Below are positions 1 to 5,804 of a stretch of 9,468 nt of DNA, one piece after another. The translations under genes and the position numbers were made by a program. The stretch's first letter is position 1. The number at the start of each line of letters is the position of its first letter. This DNA comes from an uncultured Treponema sp. GTDB taxonomy: Bacteria > Spirochaetota > Spirochaetia > Treponematales > Treponemataceae. Under the pieces are notes generated by a model. It saw only the letters and a program-made list of their open reading frames with translations, ran no database searches and was not told the DNA's origin. Where the stretch lies: positions 1-9,468 of the forward strand of contig CALFJF010000069.1 in NCBI GenBank assembly GCA_937877535.1. Reading direction: 5' to 3'.

Positions 1-2
1 TC

Positions 3-500
3 CGCCTTATGGCAAGCACGGGATTGAGACCGGGCGAGGTACGCGCAATCTGCATAGACCAGATACGGACAGGGGGCTTGTTCATAAACCGTATGCTTGA
101 CACTTACGATGTTGAGCGTTCATATCTGAAAAAGGGAAGCGCGGAGAACACGAAGCAAAGAACGGTGCTGCTTCCGTCAAAAATGGCGGAGCTTCTGAAT
201 GACTATGTGAAAATCCGTCCGCAATGCGACAGCGGCTATATTTTCTCAATGAACGGCGAATTCGTGAAAAAAAGCACGCTCGACAGACGGTTTGCAAGCG
301 GGCTGATGAAACTGGGAATCCTTAGTTTTGAGAAATCAAAAAGGGCGAGCGGAAGCATCAAGATTGTTACTGACCCGACCAAAAAACTTTCTCCCCATTC
401 CCTGCGCTTCACCTACAACTGGCTGTATGACACAAGCGATGCCCATGCCACGAGGAAGCTAGTGGAACAGTTGCACGAGTTAAAAACACGAACGGTCTGA
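3..500 (+). pseudogene. Tyrosine recombinase/phage-type integrase, C-terminal fragment lacking the catalytic tyrosine
   Basis: The reading frame is already open at the left edge, so the 5' end lies outside the window; the ATG at 9 is internal. Seen: the box I motif TGLRPGEV holding the first catalytic arginine (codon at 27), a probable beta-hairpin lysine in ENTKQRTVLLP, and the box II motif PHSLR (histidine codon at 396, arginine three residues later). Family members continue for about 40-60 residues to a second His/Trp and the nucleophilic tyrosine in a GH...Y motif. Here the frame stops about 30 residues after box II, and its tail (HATRKLVEQLHELKTRTV) contains no such motif. The product could bind DNA but should not cut or join strands, so I call it a relic of an integrated element. 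A repeat copy begins two bases after the stop, which may mark the break. Confidence 0.75.
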
Positions 501-547
501 ATTTACTGAAAATTCCCTCGCCATTTCGACAAAATTTTCACTAACTC

Positions 548-576
548 TTGCCATTTCCCTCATTTTACCCTATACT
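548..576 (+). promoter_or_regulatory. Sigma70-type promoter for the DUF4143 ATPase
   Basis: TTGCCA (548-553) and TATACT (571-576) are separated by exactly 17 bp. Each matches the consensus at five of six positions (TTGACA, TATAAT). Transcription would start near 583, inside the left arm of the hairpin at 578-615. The -35 box overlaps the alternative TTG start at 548, which argues against that start. Confidence 0.65.
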
Positions 577-577
577 T

Positions 578-615
578 ACTGAAAATTCAGTCGCCAAATC
601 GACTAAATTTTCACT
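578..615 (+). promoter_or_regulatory. Leader hairpin directly before the ATPase ribosome site
   Basis: Arms at 578-593 and 600-615 pair at 14 of 16 positions around a six-base loop (CCAAAT). The right arm ends next to the ribosome site AGAAGG (616-621), four bases before the ATG at 626. It overlaps the predicted transcription start, so it could act as a DNA operator or as an RNA structure limiting translation. Which one is inference. Confidence 0.5.
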
Positions 616-625
616 AGAAGGCGCA

Positions 626-1870
626 ATGAACAGAGCCGCATATTTAGAGCAAGTTATCCGCAAAATGCACAACGGCATGATTAAGGTTGTTACGGGGCTT
701 CGTCGCGTGGGGAAGACGTATCTGCTGTTCACCCTTTTTTACGACTATCTGCGTGGCACTGGCGTTGCGGAAGACCACATCATTCATCTTGCGCTGGACG
801 ACCGAGCAAACAAGGAATTCCGTAATCCTGACACTTTGTACAACTATGTGCGTGCGCGAATCACGGACGAAAAAATGTACTATGTCCTTTTGGACGAGGT
901 GCAGTTGGTGGACGAGTTTGAGGATGTGCTGAATGGTTTTTTGCACATTCCAAACGCCGACACCTATGTGACGGGGAGCAACGCAAAGTTTCTTTCCAAG
1001 GACATCATCACGGAATTCCGCGGGCGCGGCGACCAAATTCACCTGTATCCGCTTTCTTTTTCGGAATTTTTGCAGGATTATGAGGGGAGCGAGGAGGCGG
1101 CGTGGCGCGAGTATTCGCTGTACGGCGGGCTTCCAAAACTCCGTGCCATTTCCGATGAGCGCGACAAAGCGGCGTATCTTGAATCTATTTTTTCGGAGAC
1201 TTATCTAAAGGATATTTTGGAGCGAAACGATGTGCGAAATCCTTCGGAACTTTCCGAGCTGCTTGATTATGTCGCTTCTAGTGTGGGCGGGCTTTCAAAT
1301 CCCAAAAAACTTTCTGACACTTTTAAATCGGTAAAGCAGGTTTCAGTCCACCCCGACACGATAAAGTCCTATCTTGATTATTTTGAGGACTCGTTTTTAA
1401 TCAGCCGGGCCGTCCGCTACGACATCAAGGGGAAGCGGTACATCAACACGCCGTGCAAGTATTATTTTACCGATGTGGGGCTGCGGAACGCCCGCCTGCA
1501 TTTTCGCCAGTACGAGGAAACGCACATCATGGAAAATGTCATCTACAACGAGCTGTGCGCGCGCGGCTACGCGGTTGATGTGGGCGTGGTGGAAGTGACC
1601 GAACAGACGGCGGAGAGCAAAAAAACGCAGAAGCAGCTGGAGGTGGACTTCGTGTGTAACCGTGGCTCTTCGCGAGTGTATGTGCAGTCCGCGCTTTCCA
1701 TTCCCGACGCACAGAAAGAACGGCAGGAACAGCGACCTCTGGAGCGCACGGGCGATTCGTTCAAGAAAATCATCATCGCAAAAGACATTCCCACGCACTA
1801 CAACGATTCGGGCATTCTGATTCTGAATTTGCTTGATTTTTTGCGAAATGCGGATAGTCTGAATGGGTAG
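626..1870 (+). CDS. AAA-family ATPase with C-terminal DUF4143 domain
   Basis: A complete 414-residue protein. Residues 20-31 hold the Walker A motif (KVVTGLRRVGKT), 84-91 Walker B (MYYVLLDE), and 116-119 the sensor-like TGSN. The C-terminal third contains LEVDFVCN followed by VYVQ, the degenerate PD-(D/E)xK-like pattern common in DUF4143. Family members are about 380-430 residues, so this one looks whole. The family is widespread in anaerobes; its cellular role is not established, and ATP binding is all the sequence supports. I chose ATG 626 over TTG 548 because AGAAGG lies four bases upstream and the earlier start falls in a -35 box. It stands alone between relics, with its own promoter and paired palindromes. 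Such genes often occur in variable regions, so its spread with the flanking repeat is possible but unproven. Confidence 0.9.
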   Translation: MNRAAYLEQVIRKMHNGMIKVVTGLRRVGKTYLLFTLFYDYLRGTGVAEDHIIHLALDDRANKEFRNPDTLYNYVRARITDEKMYYVLLDEVQLVDEFEDVLNGFLHIPNADTYVTGSNAKFLSKDIITEFRGRGDQIHLYPLSFSEFLQDYEGSEEAAWREYSLYGGLPKLRAISDERDKAAYLESIFSETYLKDILERNDVRNPSELSELLDYVASSVGGLSNPKKLSDTFKSVKQVSVHPDTIKSYLDYFEDSFLISRAVRYDIKGKRYINTPCKYYFTDVGLRNARLHFRQYEETHIMENVIYNELCARGYAVDVGVVEVTEQTAESKKTQKQLEVDFVCNRGSSRVYVQSALSIPDAQKERQEQRPLERTGDSFKKIIIAKDIPTHYNDSGILILNLLDFLRNADSLNG

Positions 1871-1939
1871 GGCGGTTTTCCCAATTTTTCACTCCCCTCA
1901 TCTCCAACAAAAATCTTGCATAAATGGTTTGGCTCTTGA

Positions 1940-2180
1940 CTAGTATCTTTTCAGAATTTTAGCCAACTCCTTGTATAAATCATCGTTGCGGTGGTTGTAC
2001 CGCCACTCACACTCCATCAAGTGTACCACGAATTTGTCTGAATCGCAACCGTTGAACTTTGCGAGCCGCCTCTTGGCGAAGCTCCAGAAATTTTCAATTC
2101 CGTTCACATGGCATTTCCCTCTTGCGAATTCGTTTTCACTATGAAAAACCCGGTAATGGTCGTATCCGCTCGCATTTTTG
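1940..2180 (-). pseudogene. IS1595-family (ISXO2-like) transposase, C-terminal fragment
   Basis: Too short to show as a normal gene. Reading the minus strand from about 2185 to the TAG at 1942-1940 gives about 80 residues containing SGYDHYRVFHSENEFARG, HVNGIENFWSFAKRRL and HLMECEWRYNHR. The pattern HVNGIENFWS...AKRRL...F...L.ECEWR.NHR is the characteristic C-terminus of ISXO2-like DDE transposases, including the late catalytic glutamate in GIENFWS. The N-terminal two thirds, with the first two aspartates, are absent: upstream of the match the frame hits a stop and the sequence becomes the antisense of a MATE gene. This is an insertion-sequence remnant cut by a later deletion or recombination. 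I could not identify terminal inverted repeats. Confidence 0.8.
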
Positions 2181-2489
2181 TTCGCCCATTATGATTCGGA
2201 TTTGCTTTCGATGACGAACCGGGCATTCCGCATGTATTCTTTTGCGTACCTCGCAAGCGGATTCAACATCATCGGCTCGTCGTTTTTCACCGCGCTCAAC
2301 AACGGATTTGTCTCTGCCCTCATATCGTTTCTTCGGACTTTTTTGTTTCAGATTGTGGCGATATTCATCCTTCCTGTTTTTTTGGGGATTGGTGGAATAT
2401 GGCTCAGTGCGTTTGCCGCTGAAATTCTCTCGCTTTCTGTCACGATATGGTGCGTGCTTGCGTGCCGGAAAAAATACGGTTATTTATAA
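2178..2489 (+). pseudogene. MATE-family efflux transporter, C-terminal fragment
   Basis: About 103 residues with three hydrophobic segments (around YSFAYLASGFNIIGSSFF, LISFLRTFLFQIVAIFILPV and IWLSAFAAEILSLSVTIWCV). The GFN..GSSFFTALNN pattern and the IFILPVFLGIGGIWLS turn are typical of the last helices of MATE drug/Na+ antiporters. Full proteins have 12 helices and about 450 residues, so roughly three quarters are missing. The frame runs back only to a TTG at 2178, where sequence matching the IS1595 fragment begins on the other strand. The stop (2487-2489) is probably the original one. It cannot be functional. It may be debris unrelated to the peptide locus downstream, or a lost exporter for it. 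Confidence 0.8.
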
Positions 2490-2509
2490 AAATTTTAGAT
2501 AAATACTAC

Positions 2510-2536
2510 TTGTTTTTTTTTTAGTTGTATTATAAT
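2510..2536 (+). promoter_or_regulatory. AT-rich promoter of the peptide gene with a ten-T tract in its spacer
   Basis: A perfect TATAAT lies at 2531-2536, 29 bases before the peptide ATG. The best -35 candidate is TTGTTT (2510-2515). The spacer is 15 bp, two below the optimum, and a run of ten T (2513-2522) spans the -35/spacer border. The length of that run would set promoter spacing. There is no competing start signal between here and the peptide gene. Confidence 0.55.
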
Positions 2537-2553
2537 AATAAAAATACCAAATC

Positions 2554-2560
2554 AAGGAGG
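2554..2560 (+). promoter_or_regulatory. Near-ideal ribosome binding site of the small peptide gene
   Basis: AAGGAGG ends five bases before the ATG at 2566. It is the strongest ribosome site in the left half of the window and the main reason to accept such a short reading frame as a gene. Confidence 0.8.
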
Positions 2561-2565
2561 GCAAT

Positions 2566-2688
2566 ATGAACGCATTGCTTTTTAATCTTTTCGAATTTGA
2601 TGGAATGGAACTTCCTGAGTGCGAAGTTGTCAATATGTCTAGCTGCCGCGGATGGAGCAAAATTGAAGTTTCGTCTGTAAACGCATAA
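2566..2688 (+). CDS. Putative RiPP precursor peptide, 40 residues
   Basis: I do not recognise the family. The gene has a perfect -10 box, AAGGAGG at ideal distance, a clean ATG and a TAA stop, and it precedes a radical SAM/SPASM enzyme on the same strand by 113 bp: the normal arrangement of a modified-peptide locus. The N-terminal half is hydrophobic and acidic (NALLFNLFEFDGMELPEC), as expected of a leader bound by the enzyme. The C-terminal half (SSCRGWSKIEVSSVNA) is more polar and holds the likely modified residues: Cys19, Cys27, Trp30 and Lys32. Trp-Ser-Lys fits the aromatic-X-X pattern on which some SPASM enzymes build cyclophanes; Cys could instead take a thioether bridge. No double-glycine leader cleavage site is visible. 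Coding status is fairly sure; precursor role is inferred from context. Confidence 0.72.
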   Translation: MNALLFNLFEFDGMELPECEVVNMSSCRGWSKIEVSSVNA

Positions 2689-2691
2689 AAA

Positions 2692-2738
2692 ACGGCAGAA
2701 TGGCTGGGCAATCGCTTTGTGTGCCGTCCAGCGTTTTT
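2692..2738 (+). terminator. Possible attenuator between peptide and maturase genes
   Basis: GCTGG (2703-2707) can pair with CCAGC (2728-2732), directly followed by GTTTTTT to 2738. An alternative stem pairs ACGGCA (2692-2697) with TGCCGT (2722-2727). The stems are short and loops long, so termination would be partial at best. Partial termination here would fit the usual need for more peptide than enzyme. Confidence 0.3.
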
Positions 2739-2789
2739 TCAGTTTTGCGGGGCATCGGTGCTTGAAATCGATGTCCTTTCTTTTGCTTT

Positions 2790-2795
2790 GGGGAG
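2790..2795 (+). promoter_or_regulatory. Ribosome site that fixes the radical SAM start at GTG 2802
   Basis: GGGGAG lies six bases before GTG 2802, but touches the TTG at 2796 and lies 15 bases from the TTG at 2811. Only GTG 2802 has normal spacing. Confidence 0.55.
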
Positions 2796-2801
2796 TTGTC
2801 T

Positions 2802-4079
2802 GTGGGAACGTTGCTGTATCCGCCGTATTTGCAGTGGGAAGTGGTTTCTGATTGCAATCACAAATGTATTCATTGCTACAACTATTGGCGCGCCGATGGA
2901 ATGTCAGTGGAAACATGCGCCAAATTTGATGAAATCACGACTCAAATCATCGAGAGAAAACCGCTGTACCTTGCGATAACTGGCGGAGAGCCGATGCTCG
3001 TTTTTTCCCACATTCAGCCGTGCATTTCCCGAATGAGGGCGGCGGGAATCACCGTTTCAATTTCGACGAACGGAACGCTCATAACCGAAGAAATCGCCCG
3101 CTATCTTTCAGAAAATCATATCGACCTCGTGATTTCTCTTCCGTCCATTGACAGAAAAATTTGCGATTCCGTGTGCTGTGCTGAAAATGTCGTCGGAAAA
3201 CTCGAAAAAGTGTTTCCCTTGCTGAAAGAAAATCACATTTCAACGACAATAAATGTCGTAATCAACAAACTCAATATTTCGACGCTGTATGATACGCTCA
3301 AAGCGATAAACGGCTGGGGATTTGTCGCGCGGGTCGGCATGGCGCAACGCCCGATAAACGCTTCTTCCGAATATCTCAAATATGAGCTTGACAAAGCGGA
3401 TTTTAAAAATATCGTTCGCCAGACGCTAAACGCAAAGCGCGATTTTCGTATGGATGTGGATTTTTCTGTCTGCATTCCCGATTGTGCGTTTGGTTCGGAA
3501 GATGGAGTTGAAGAAATTCAAAAAGGCGACTGTTTCGCCGGAACAATCGCGTATGCAATCGACACGGCGGGAAATGTAAAGGCGTGCCAATGCGACACCC
3601 GAACGTACGGAAACATTCTTACCGATTCTTTTGAGGAAATCTACAAAAATATGTCGGAGTGGCGAAACGGCTCTTTGATTCCAGATGAGTGCAAAAAATG
3701 CAACAAAGTGCGTTCTTGCCGTGGCGGCTGCCGCGTGGAGTCCTATGCGAATACGGGCGACTACAAATCGCTTCCGACGTTTGCCGACTTGAAAAACGTT
3801 CCTGTCGCGGCGGCAAAAAATGCAGAAATCCTTGATTTTTCCGATGATGCGGAATTTTCGCTTGAGCCAAAAACCGTGTTTTTGAAAGACAAAGAATGTT
3901 ACCGCGTGTCCGTTGGTTTTGTGGCGACTCATCTTTCAAATGACTTTGCGAACTGGCTTATGGAAAATCATTCTTTCAAATTTGATGACTTGCAAAAAGC
4001 AACGCCCGCTCCACGAGCGCAGCTTCTTGCGGTTTTGAAAATGCTTTTAAATAACGGGATTATTCATATTCAAAAGTAA
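2802..4079 (+). CDS. Radical SAM/SPASM peptide maturase
   Basis: A 425-residue cytosolic iron-sulfur enzyme predicted to use S-adenosylmethionine to modify the peptide encoded upstream. Counting from GTG 2802: Cys18, Cys22 and Cys25 form the CxxxCxxC motif (CNHKCIHC) for the SAM-binding 4Fe-4S cluster, and TGGEP (60-64) contacts SAM. The SPASM domain follows: C-x12-G-x4-C (CFAGTIAYAIDTAGNVKAC), then C-x2-C-x5-C-x3-C (CKKCNKVRSCRGGC), the canonical ligand set for auxiliary clusters. The last 75 or so residues (strand-rich KTVFLKDKECYRVSVG, then helices ending LLAVLKMLLNNGIIHI) resemble a PqqD-like winged-helix peptide-recognition element; that part is inference. The chemistry (carbon-carbon, thioether or other bond) cannot be read from the enzyme. 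It could also be an anaerobic sulfatase-maturase-like SPASM protein, but no sulfatase is near and a small peptide gene is. Confidence 0.9.
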   Translation: MGTLLYPPYLQWEVVSDCNHKCIHCYNYWRADGMSVETCAKFDEITTQIIERKPLYLAITGGEPMLVFSHIQPCISRMRAAGITVSISTNGTLITEEIARYLSENHIDLVISLPSIDRKICDSVCCAENVVGKLEKVFPLLKENHISTTINVVINKLNISTLYDTLKAINGWGFVARVGMAQRPINASSEYLKYELDKADFKNIVRQTLNAKRDFRMDVDFSVCIPDCAFGSEDGVEEIQKGDCFAGTIAYAIDTAGNVKACQCDTRTYGNILTDSFEEIYKNMSEWRNGSLIPDECKKCNKVRSCRGGCRVESYANTGDYKSLPTFADLKNVPVAAAKNAEILDFSDDAEFSLEPKTVFLKDKECYRVSVGFVATHLSNDFANWLMENHSFKFDDLQKATPAPRAQLLAVLKMLLNNGIIHIQK

Positions 4080-4093
4080 ACCTCGGAATCGCA

Positions 4094-4486
4094 ATGACGA
4101 AAGCGCAATGGCTCGAAATTATAAACCGCCGCCAAGATTTTTATGTCGAGCAGCTGAAAGAAATGCTTGTTGGGCAAGGATTTAGAAAGCACATTTATTT
4201 CAATTCCCCGACAGGAACCGGAAAAACCGTGATGATTGCAAAACTTATGGCAATCTTGCAAGCAAGCGATTTTTTCTTCATCGTCACGACTCTTTCCCGT
4301 GGCGGATTGAACAAGCAAGTTTCTTCGTCGCTGGAACGGCTCTCAAAGGCAGATAATTTCGTCGTGTTCGGTGTGAGCAGTTTCACAAAAAGCACAAAAT
4401 TGCAAGGAAACGACATCGAACGCGCAATTCCAACTGGGAAAAAACTCGTCTGGATTCGGGACGAAGGGCTTCTTTGTCGCATTTGA
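4094..4486 (+). pseudogene. DEAD/DEAH-box helicase (type III restriction Res-like), N-terminal fragment
   Basis: Residues 39-46 are the Walker A motif SPTGTGKT (motif I), preceded by a Q-motif-like stretch (RRQDFYVEQL). A further strand, FFFIVTTLSRGGLNKQ, fits motif Ia. Residues 119-124 read VWIRDE, the start of motif II (DEAH). The next bases (from 4466) no longer encode AH: the frame ends six codons later and the sequence matches a PIN toxin on the other strand. Full proteins have several hundred further residues with the second RecA domain, so this is a broken gene. It starts 14 bp after the radical SAM stop, without a good ribosome site. It probably came from a restriction or repair locus and is unlikely to belong to the peptide system. 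Confidence 0.75.
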
Positions 4487-4658
4487 GTTTTTTCGTCACG
4501 GCATTGTAGAATTCCTGTAGATTCTGCGTTGAAATCCGTCCGCATTTCGATTTCACCAGCGAACTGACGATTTGCCGCGCAACCTGCTGCTTGTGCAAGT
4601 CCCGCTCGTCAAAGCAATACAAAAGAACATTCGTGTCGAGGAAAACATTACCGCTCAT
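4383..4658 (-). pseudogene. PIN-domain ribonuclease toxin, C-terminally truncated
   Basis: ATG at 4658 follows GAGGAG (within the antitoxin gene) and overlaps the antitoxin stop by 11 bp, the usual toxin-antitoxin coupling. Residues 4-17 (NVFLDTNVLLYCFD) hold the first catalytic aspartate (Asp8), and STQNLQEFYNAVTKK holds the second acidic residue (Glu49). PIN toxins are about 130-145 residues and need one or two further acidic residues near the C-terminus. Here homology ends around residue 64 (near 4466), and the open frame to 4383 merely reads the antisense of the helicase fragment. The product should be catalytically dead and possibly unfolded, while its antitoxin is intact: an orphaned antitoxin remains. 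Confidence 0.8.
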
Positions 4659-4887
4659 ACAACTCCTCGCGAGTCCACTTTGTGCCGTCGGAACGCAAAT
4701 GCAGGGAATCCGCATGTGCGAAAAGCTCCCGCAAGGTCTGCTCCTCCTTTGAGATATTTGCTTTCTCTTCAGAGTTCGCGAACATCTTTTTCAGTTTTTC
4801 GGAGAGAATTGAAATTGCCGAAACAAGTTCCTCGCCTGAAAAAGAGTCCGTAATCCGCATAAAATCACTCATCATCGCGTCGCTCAT
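4648..4887 (-). CDS. Antitoxin of the PIN module
   Basis: A 79-residue acidic and helical protein. GGGAGGAG sits four bases before ATG 4887. The C-terminus (LFAHADSLHLRSDGTKWTREELYER) has the KWTREELYER ending I associate with antitoxins paired to PIN toxins; this segment would be the toxin-binding part. The N-terminal region (SGEELVSAISILSEKLKKMF) is predicted helical; I do not see a clear AbrB or ribbon-helix-helix DNA-binding domain. It precedes and overlaps the PIN toxin fragment. Because that toxin is truncated, this gene may now be neutral or may act on related toxins elsewhere. Confidence 0.75.
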   Translation of the reverse strand: MSDAMMSDFMRITDSFSGEELVSAISILSEKLKKMFANSEEKANISKEEQTLRELFAHADSLHLRSDGTKWTREELYER

Positions 4888-4931
4888 TTTCTCCTCCCTG
4901 CGGTTTTATTAGGTAAAACATTAATCACGAT

Positions 4932-5192
4932 CTACTCATAATGACCTTTGCACGAAATCACTTTGATATTCGCCAGTTCATCAATCACATATACAAGGCG
5001 GTTCTCTTTGTCGATTCTGCGCGAATAGCCAGGGTGATTTTTGAGCGATTCAGGCTTTCCGATTCCCTGCAACGCACCGTTTCGGCGAATATCCTCAAGC
5101 AAATCATTTATCTTTTTAAGTGTCTTTTTATCCTGCGCTTGCCAGTACATATATTGCGAAAAAGCGTCTTTTGTGAATGTAAAATCATTCAT
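4932..5192 (-). CDS. yoeB: YoeB/Txe-family mRNA interferase toxin
   Basis: An 86-residue toxin that cleaves mRNA on the ribosome during translation. The sequence has the YoeB hallmarks GKPESLK, GYSRRIDKENRLVY and the C-terminal CKGHYE. Counting from ATG 5192, Glu48, Arg65, His84 and Tyr85 match the catalytic set known for the family (Glu46, Arg65, His83, Tyr84 in E. coli). I chose ATG 5192 over the in-frame TTG at 5195 because it gives TGATG coupling with the antitoxin stop and lies eight bases after GGAG. One oddity: the usual L.G.YSRR turn reads KNHPGYSRR. It lies second in a two-gene operon, antitoxin first. It appears intact. Confidence 0.93.
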   Translation of the reverse strand: MNDFTFTKDAFSQYMYWQAQDKKTLKKINDLLEDIRRNGALQGIGKPESLKNHPGYSRRIDKENRLVYVIDELANIKVISCKGHYE

Positions 5193-5407
5193 CAATTCTG
5201 CTCCATTGCACGAAGTTCCGCCATTGATTTTACCACGACTTCGCCGCGTTCCAACTGCGCAAAACTGTTGTCCAGCATCGCCTCGTATTGTGCATTGTTA
5301 TTTCGCACTCTGTCATTCGCCAAAACCATATCCAAGAACCGCGAAACAAAATCAAAATCCTCTTCGCTTACCATGCGGAGCTTTTGCTCCAAAACTGCAT
5401 ACGGCAT
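5192..5407 (-). CDS. Antitoxin paired with YoeB
   Basis: A 71-residue protein starting at ATG 5407, eight bases after GGGAGG. It ends in TGATG with yoeB, so the pair is translationally coupled with antitoxin first. The N-terminus (MPYAVLEQKLRMVSEEDFDFVSRFLDMVL) is helical and may be the DNA-binding or dimer part. The C-terminal half (AMLDNSFAQLERGEVVVKSMAELRAME) is the likely toxin-wrapping segment. It does not show a clear YefM/Phd N-terminal signature, so I name it only by its partner. Complexes of this kind usually repress their own promoter, which lies 25 bp upstream. Confidence 0.8.
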   Translation of the reverse strand: MPYAVLEQKLRMVSEEDFDFVSRFLDMVLANDRVRNNNAQYEAMLDNSFAQLERGEVVVKSMAELRAMEQN

Positions 5408-5432
5408 ATTTTTTTCCTCCCGCGCTCATCTA

Positions 5433-5461
5433 ATTATACCACATTTTTTGCGGAATTTGCA
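5433..5461 (-). promoter_or_regulatory. Extended -10 promoter of the antitoxin-yoeB operon
   Basis: On the minus strand TGGTATAAT (TATAAT at 5438-5433) forms an extended -10 element, 25 bp before the antitoxin ATG. The -35 position (around TGCAAA) is poor, which is normal for extended -10 promoters. Confidence 0.55.
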
Positions 5462-5515
5462 TTACATTACTGCTTTATTGACACGGTTTTCGCCGACTTT
5501 GCGTTTGGGCGGGCA

Positions 5516-5731
5516 ACAAATTTTTGTAAGGTGGCGGAAATCCCGCTTGGACGGCAAAATTACAAATGTTTGCTCCCCGCTTTTGCGTTGGGGAAGAAAA
5601 ATACATTTGTAAGATGCCCGCCTTTGCGTTTGGATGCGCTTCAAACAAATGTACGGAGGTCAAAATTCCGCTGGCGGGGGAAAGTATGTTTGTTTGAGGG
5701 CGGAAATTTCGTTTGGGCGAGGAAAATGCGG
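5516..5731. repeat. Degenerate array of about 42-bp units in a gene-free stretch
   Basis: The stretch 5408-5804 holds no convincing gene. Most of it is built of units that begin near ACAAAT or ACATTTGT and contain a CCGC...TTTGCG..TTGG core. Unit starts lie at about 5516, 5562, 5603, 5645 and 5687 (spacings 46, 41, 42, 42). A related core (TTTGCGTTTGGGCGGG) precedes the first unit at 5498-5513. The units diverge and some cores occur inverted, so this is an old array or a set of nested hairpin repeats. Long frames here on the plus strand lack ribosome sites and protein character. Confidence 0.5.
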
Positions 5732-5743
5732 TTAGTTTTGAAT

Positions 5744-5784
5744 CATCCTACCGCAAAAACCCGTACCTGTACACGCCCGCCGCA
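5744..5784 (-). repeat. 41-bp methylase-tail repeat, copy 1 (downstream of mazF)
   Basis: Identical over 41 bp to 6389-6429. In the minus-strand frame it encodes AAGVYRYGFLR and a stop, the ending of the methylase at 7415. It lies 20 bp after the mazF stop, in the same frame as mazF. It also contains TGTACA-17 bp-TAGGAT pointing towards the antitoxin-yoeB operon. Confidence 0.85.
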
Positions 5785-5804
5785 GGTTGCCAAAAAATCA
5801 TGCT

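Larger units (their letters stand above)
503..616. repeat. Pair of 41-bp direct repeats, each with inverted ends
   Basis: Copies at 503-543 and 576-616 both begin TTACTGAAAATTC and end AAATTTTCACTA, and agree at 36 of 41 positions. Within each copy TGAAAATT and AATTTTCA face each other, so each copy is also an inverted repeat. The 32-bp spacer between them carries most of a promoter. The pair sits exactly between the integrase relic and the ATPase gene, so it is either a regulatory operator pair or a mobile or recombination repeat. I cannot name a family. Confidence 0.8.

Noticed and set aside
548..625. Longer ATPase start at TTG 548
   Set aside because: It would translate the -35 box, -10 box and the repeat; ATG 626 has a ribosome site at correct spacing.
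2796..2801. TTG 2796 as start of the radical SAM gene
   Set aside because: GGGGAG directly touches this codon, leaving no spacing; GTG 2802 is six bases away.
2719..2979. Cysteine-rich plus-strand frame as a second precursor peptide
   Set aside because: It begins at a GTG without a ribosome site and runs far into the radical SAM gene in another frame; its cysteines come from out-of-frame reading.
5461..5740. CRISPR array
   Set aside because: The units diverge throughout with no constant repeat and no distinct spacers, and no cas gene is near.
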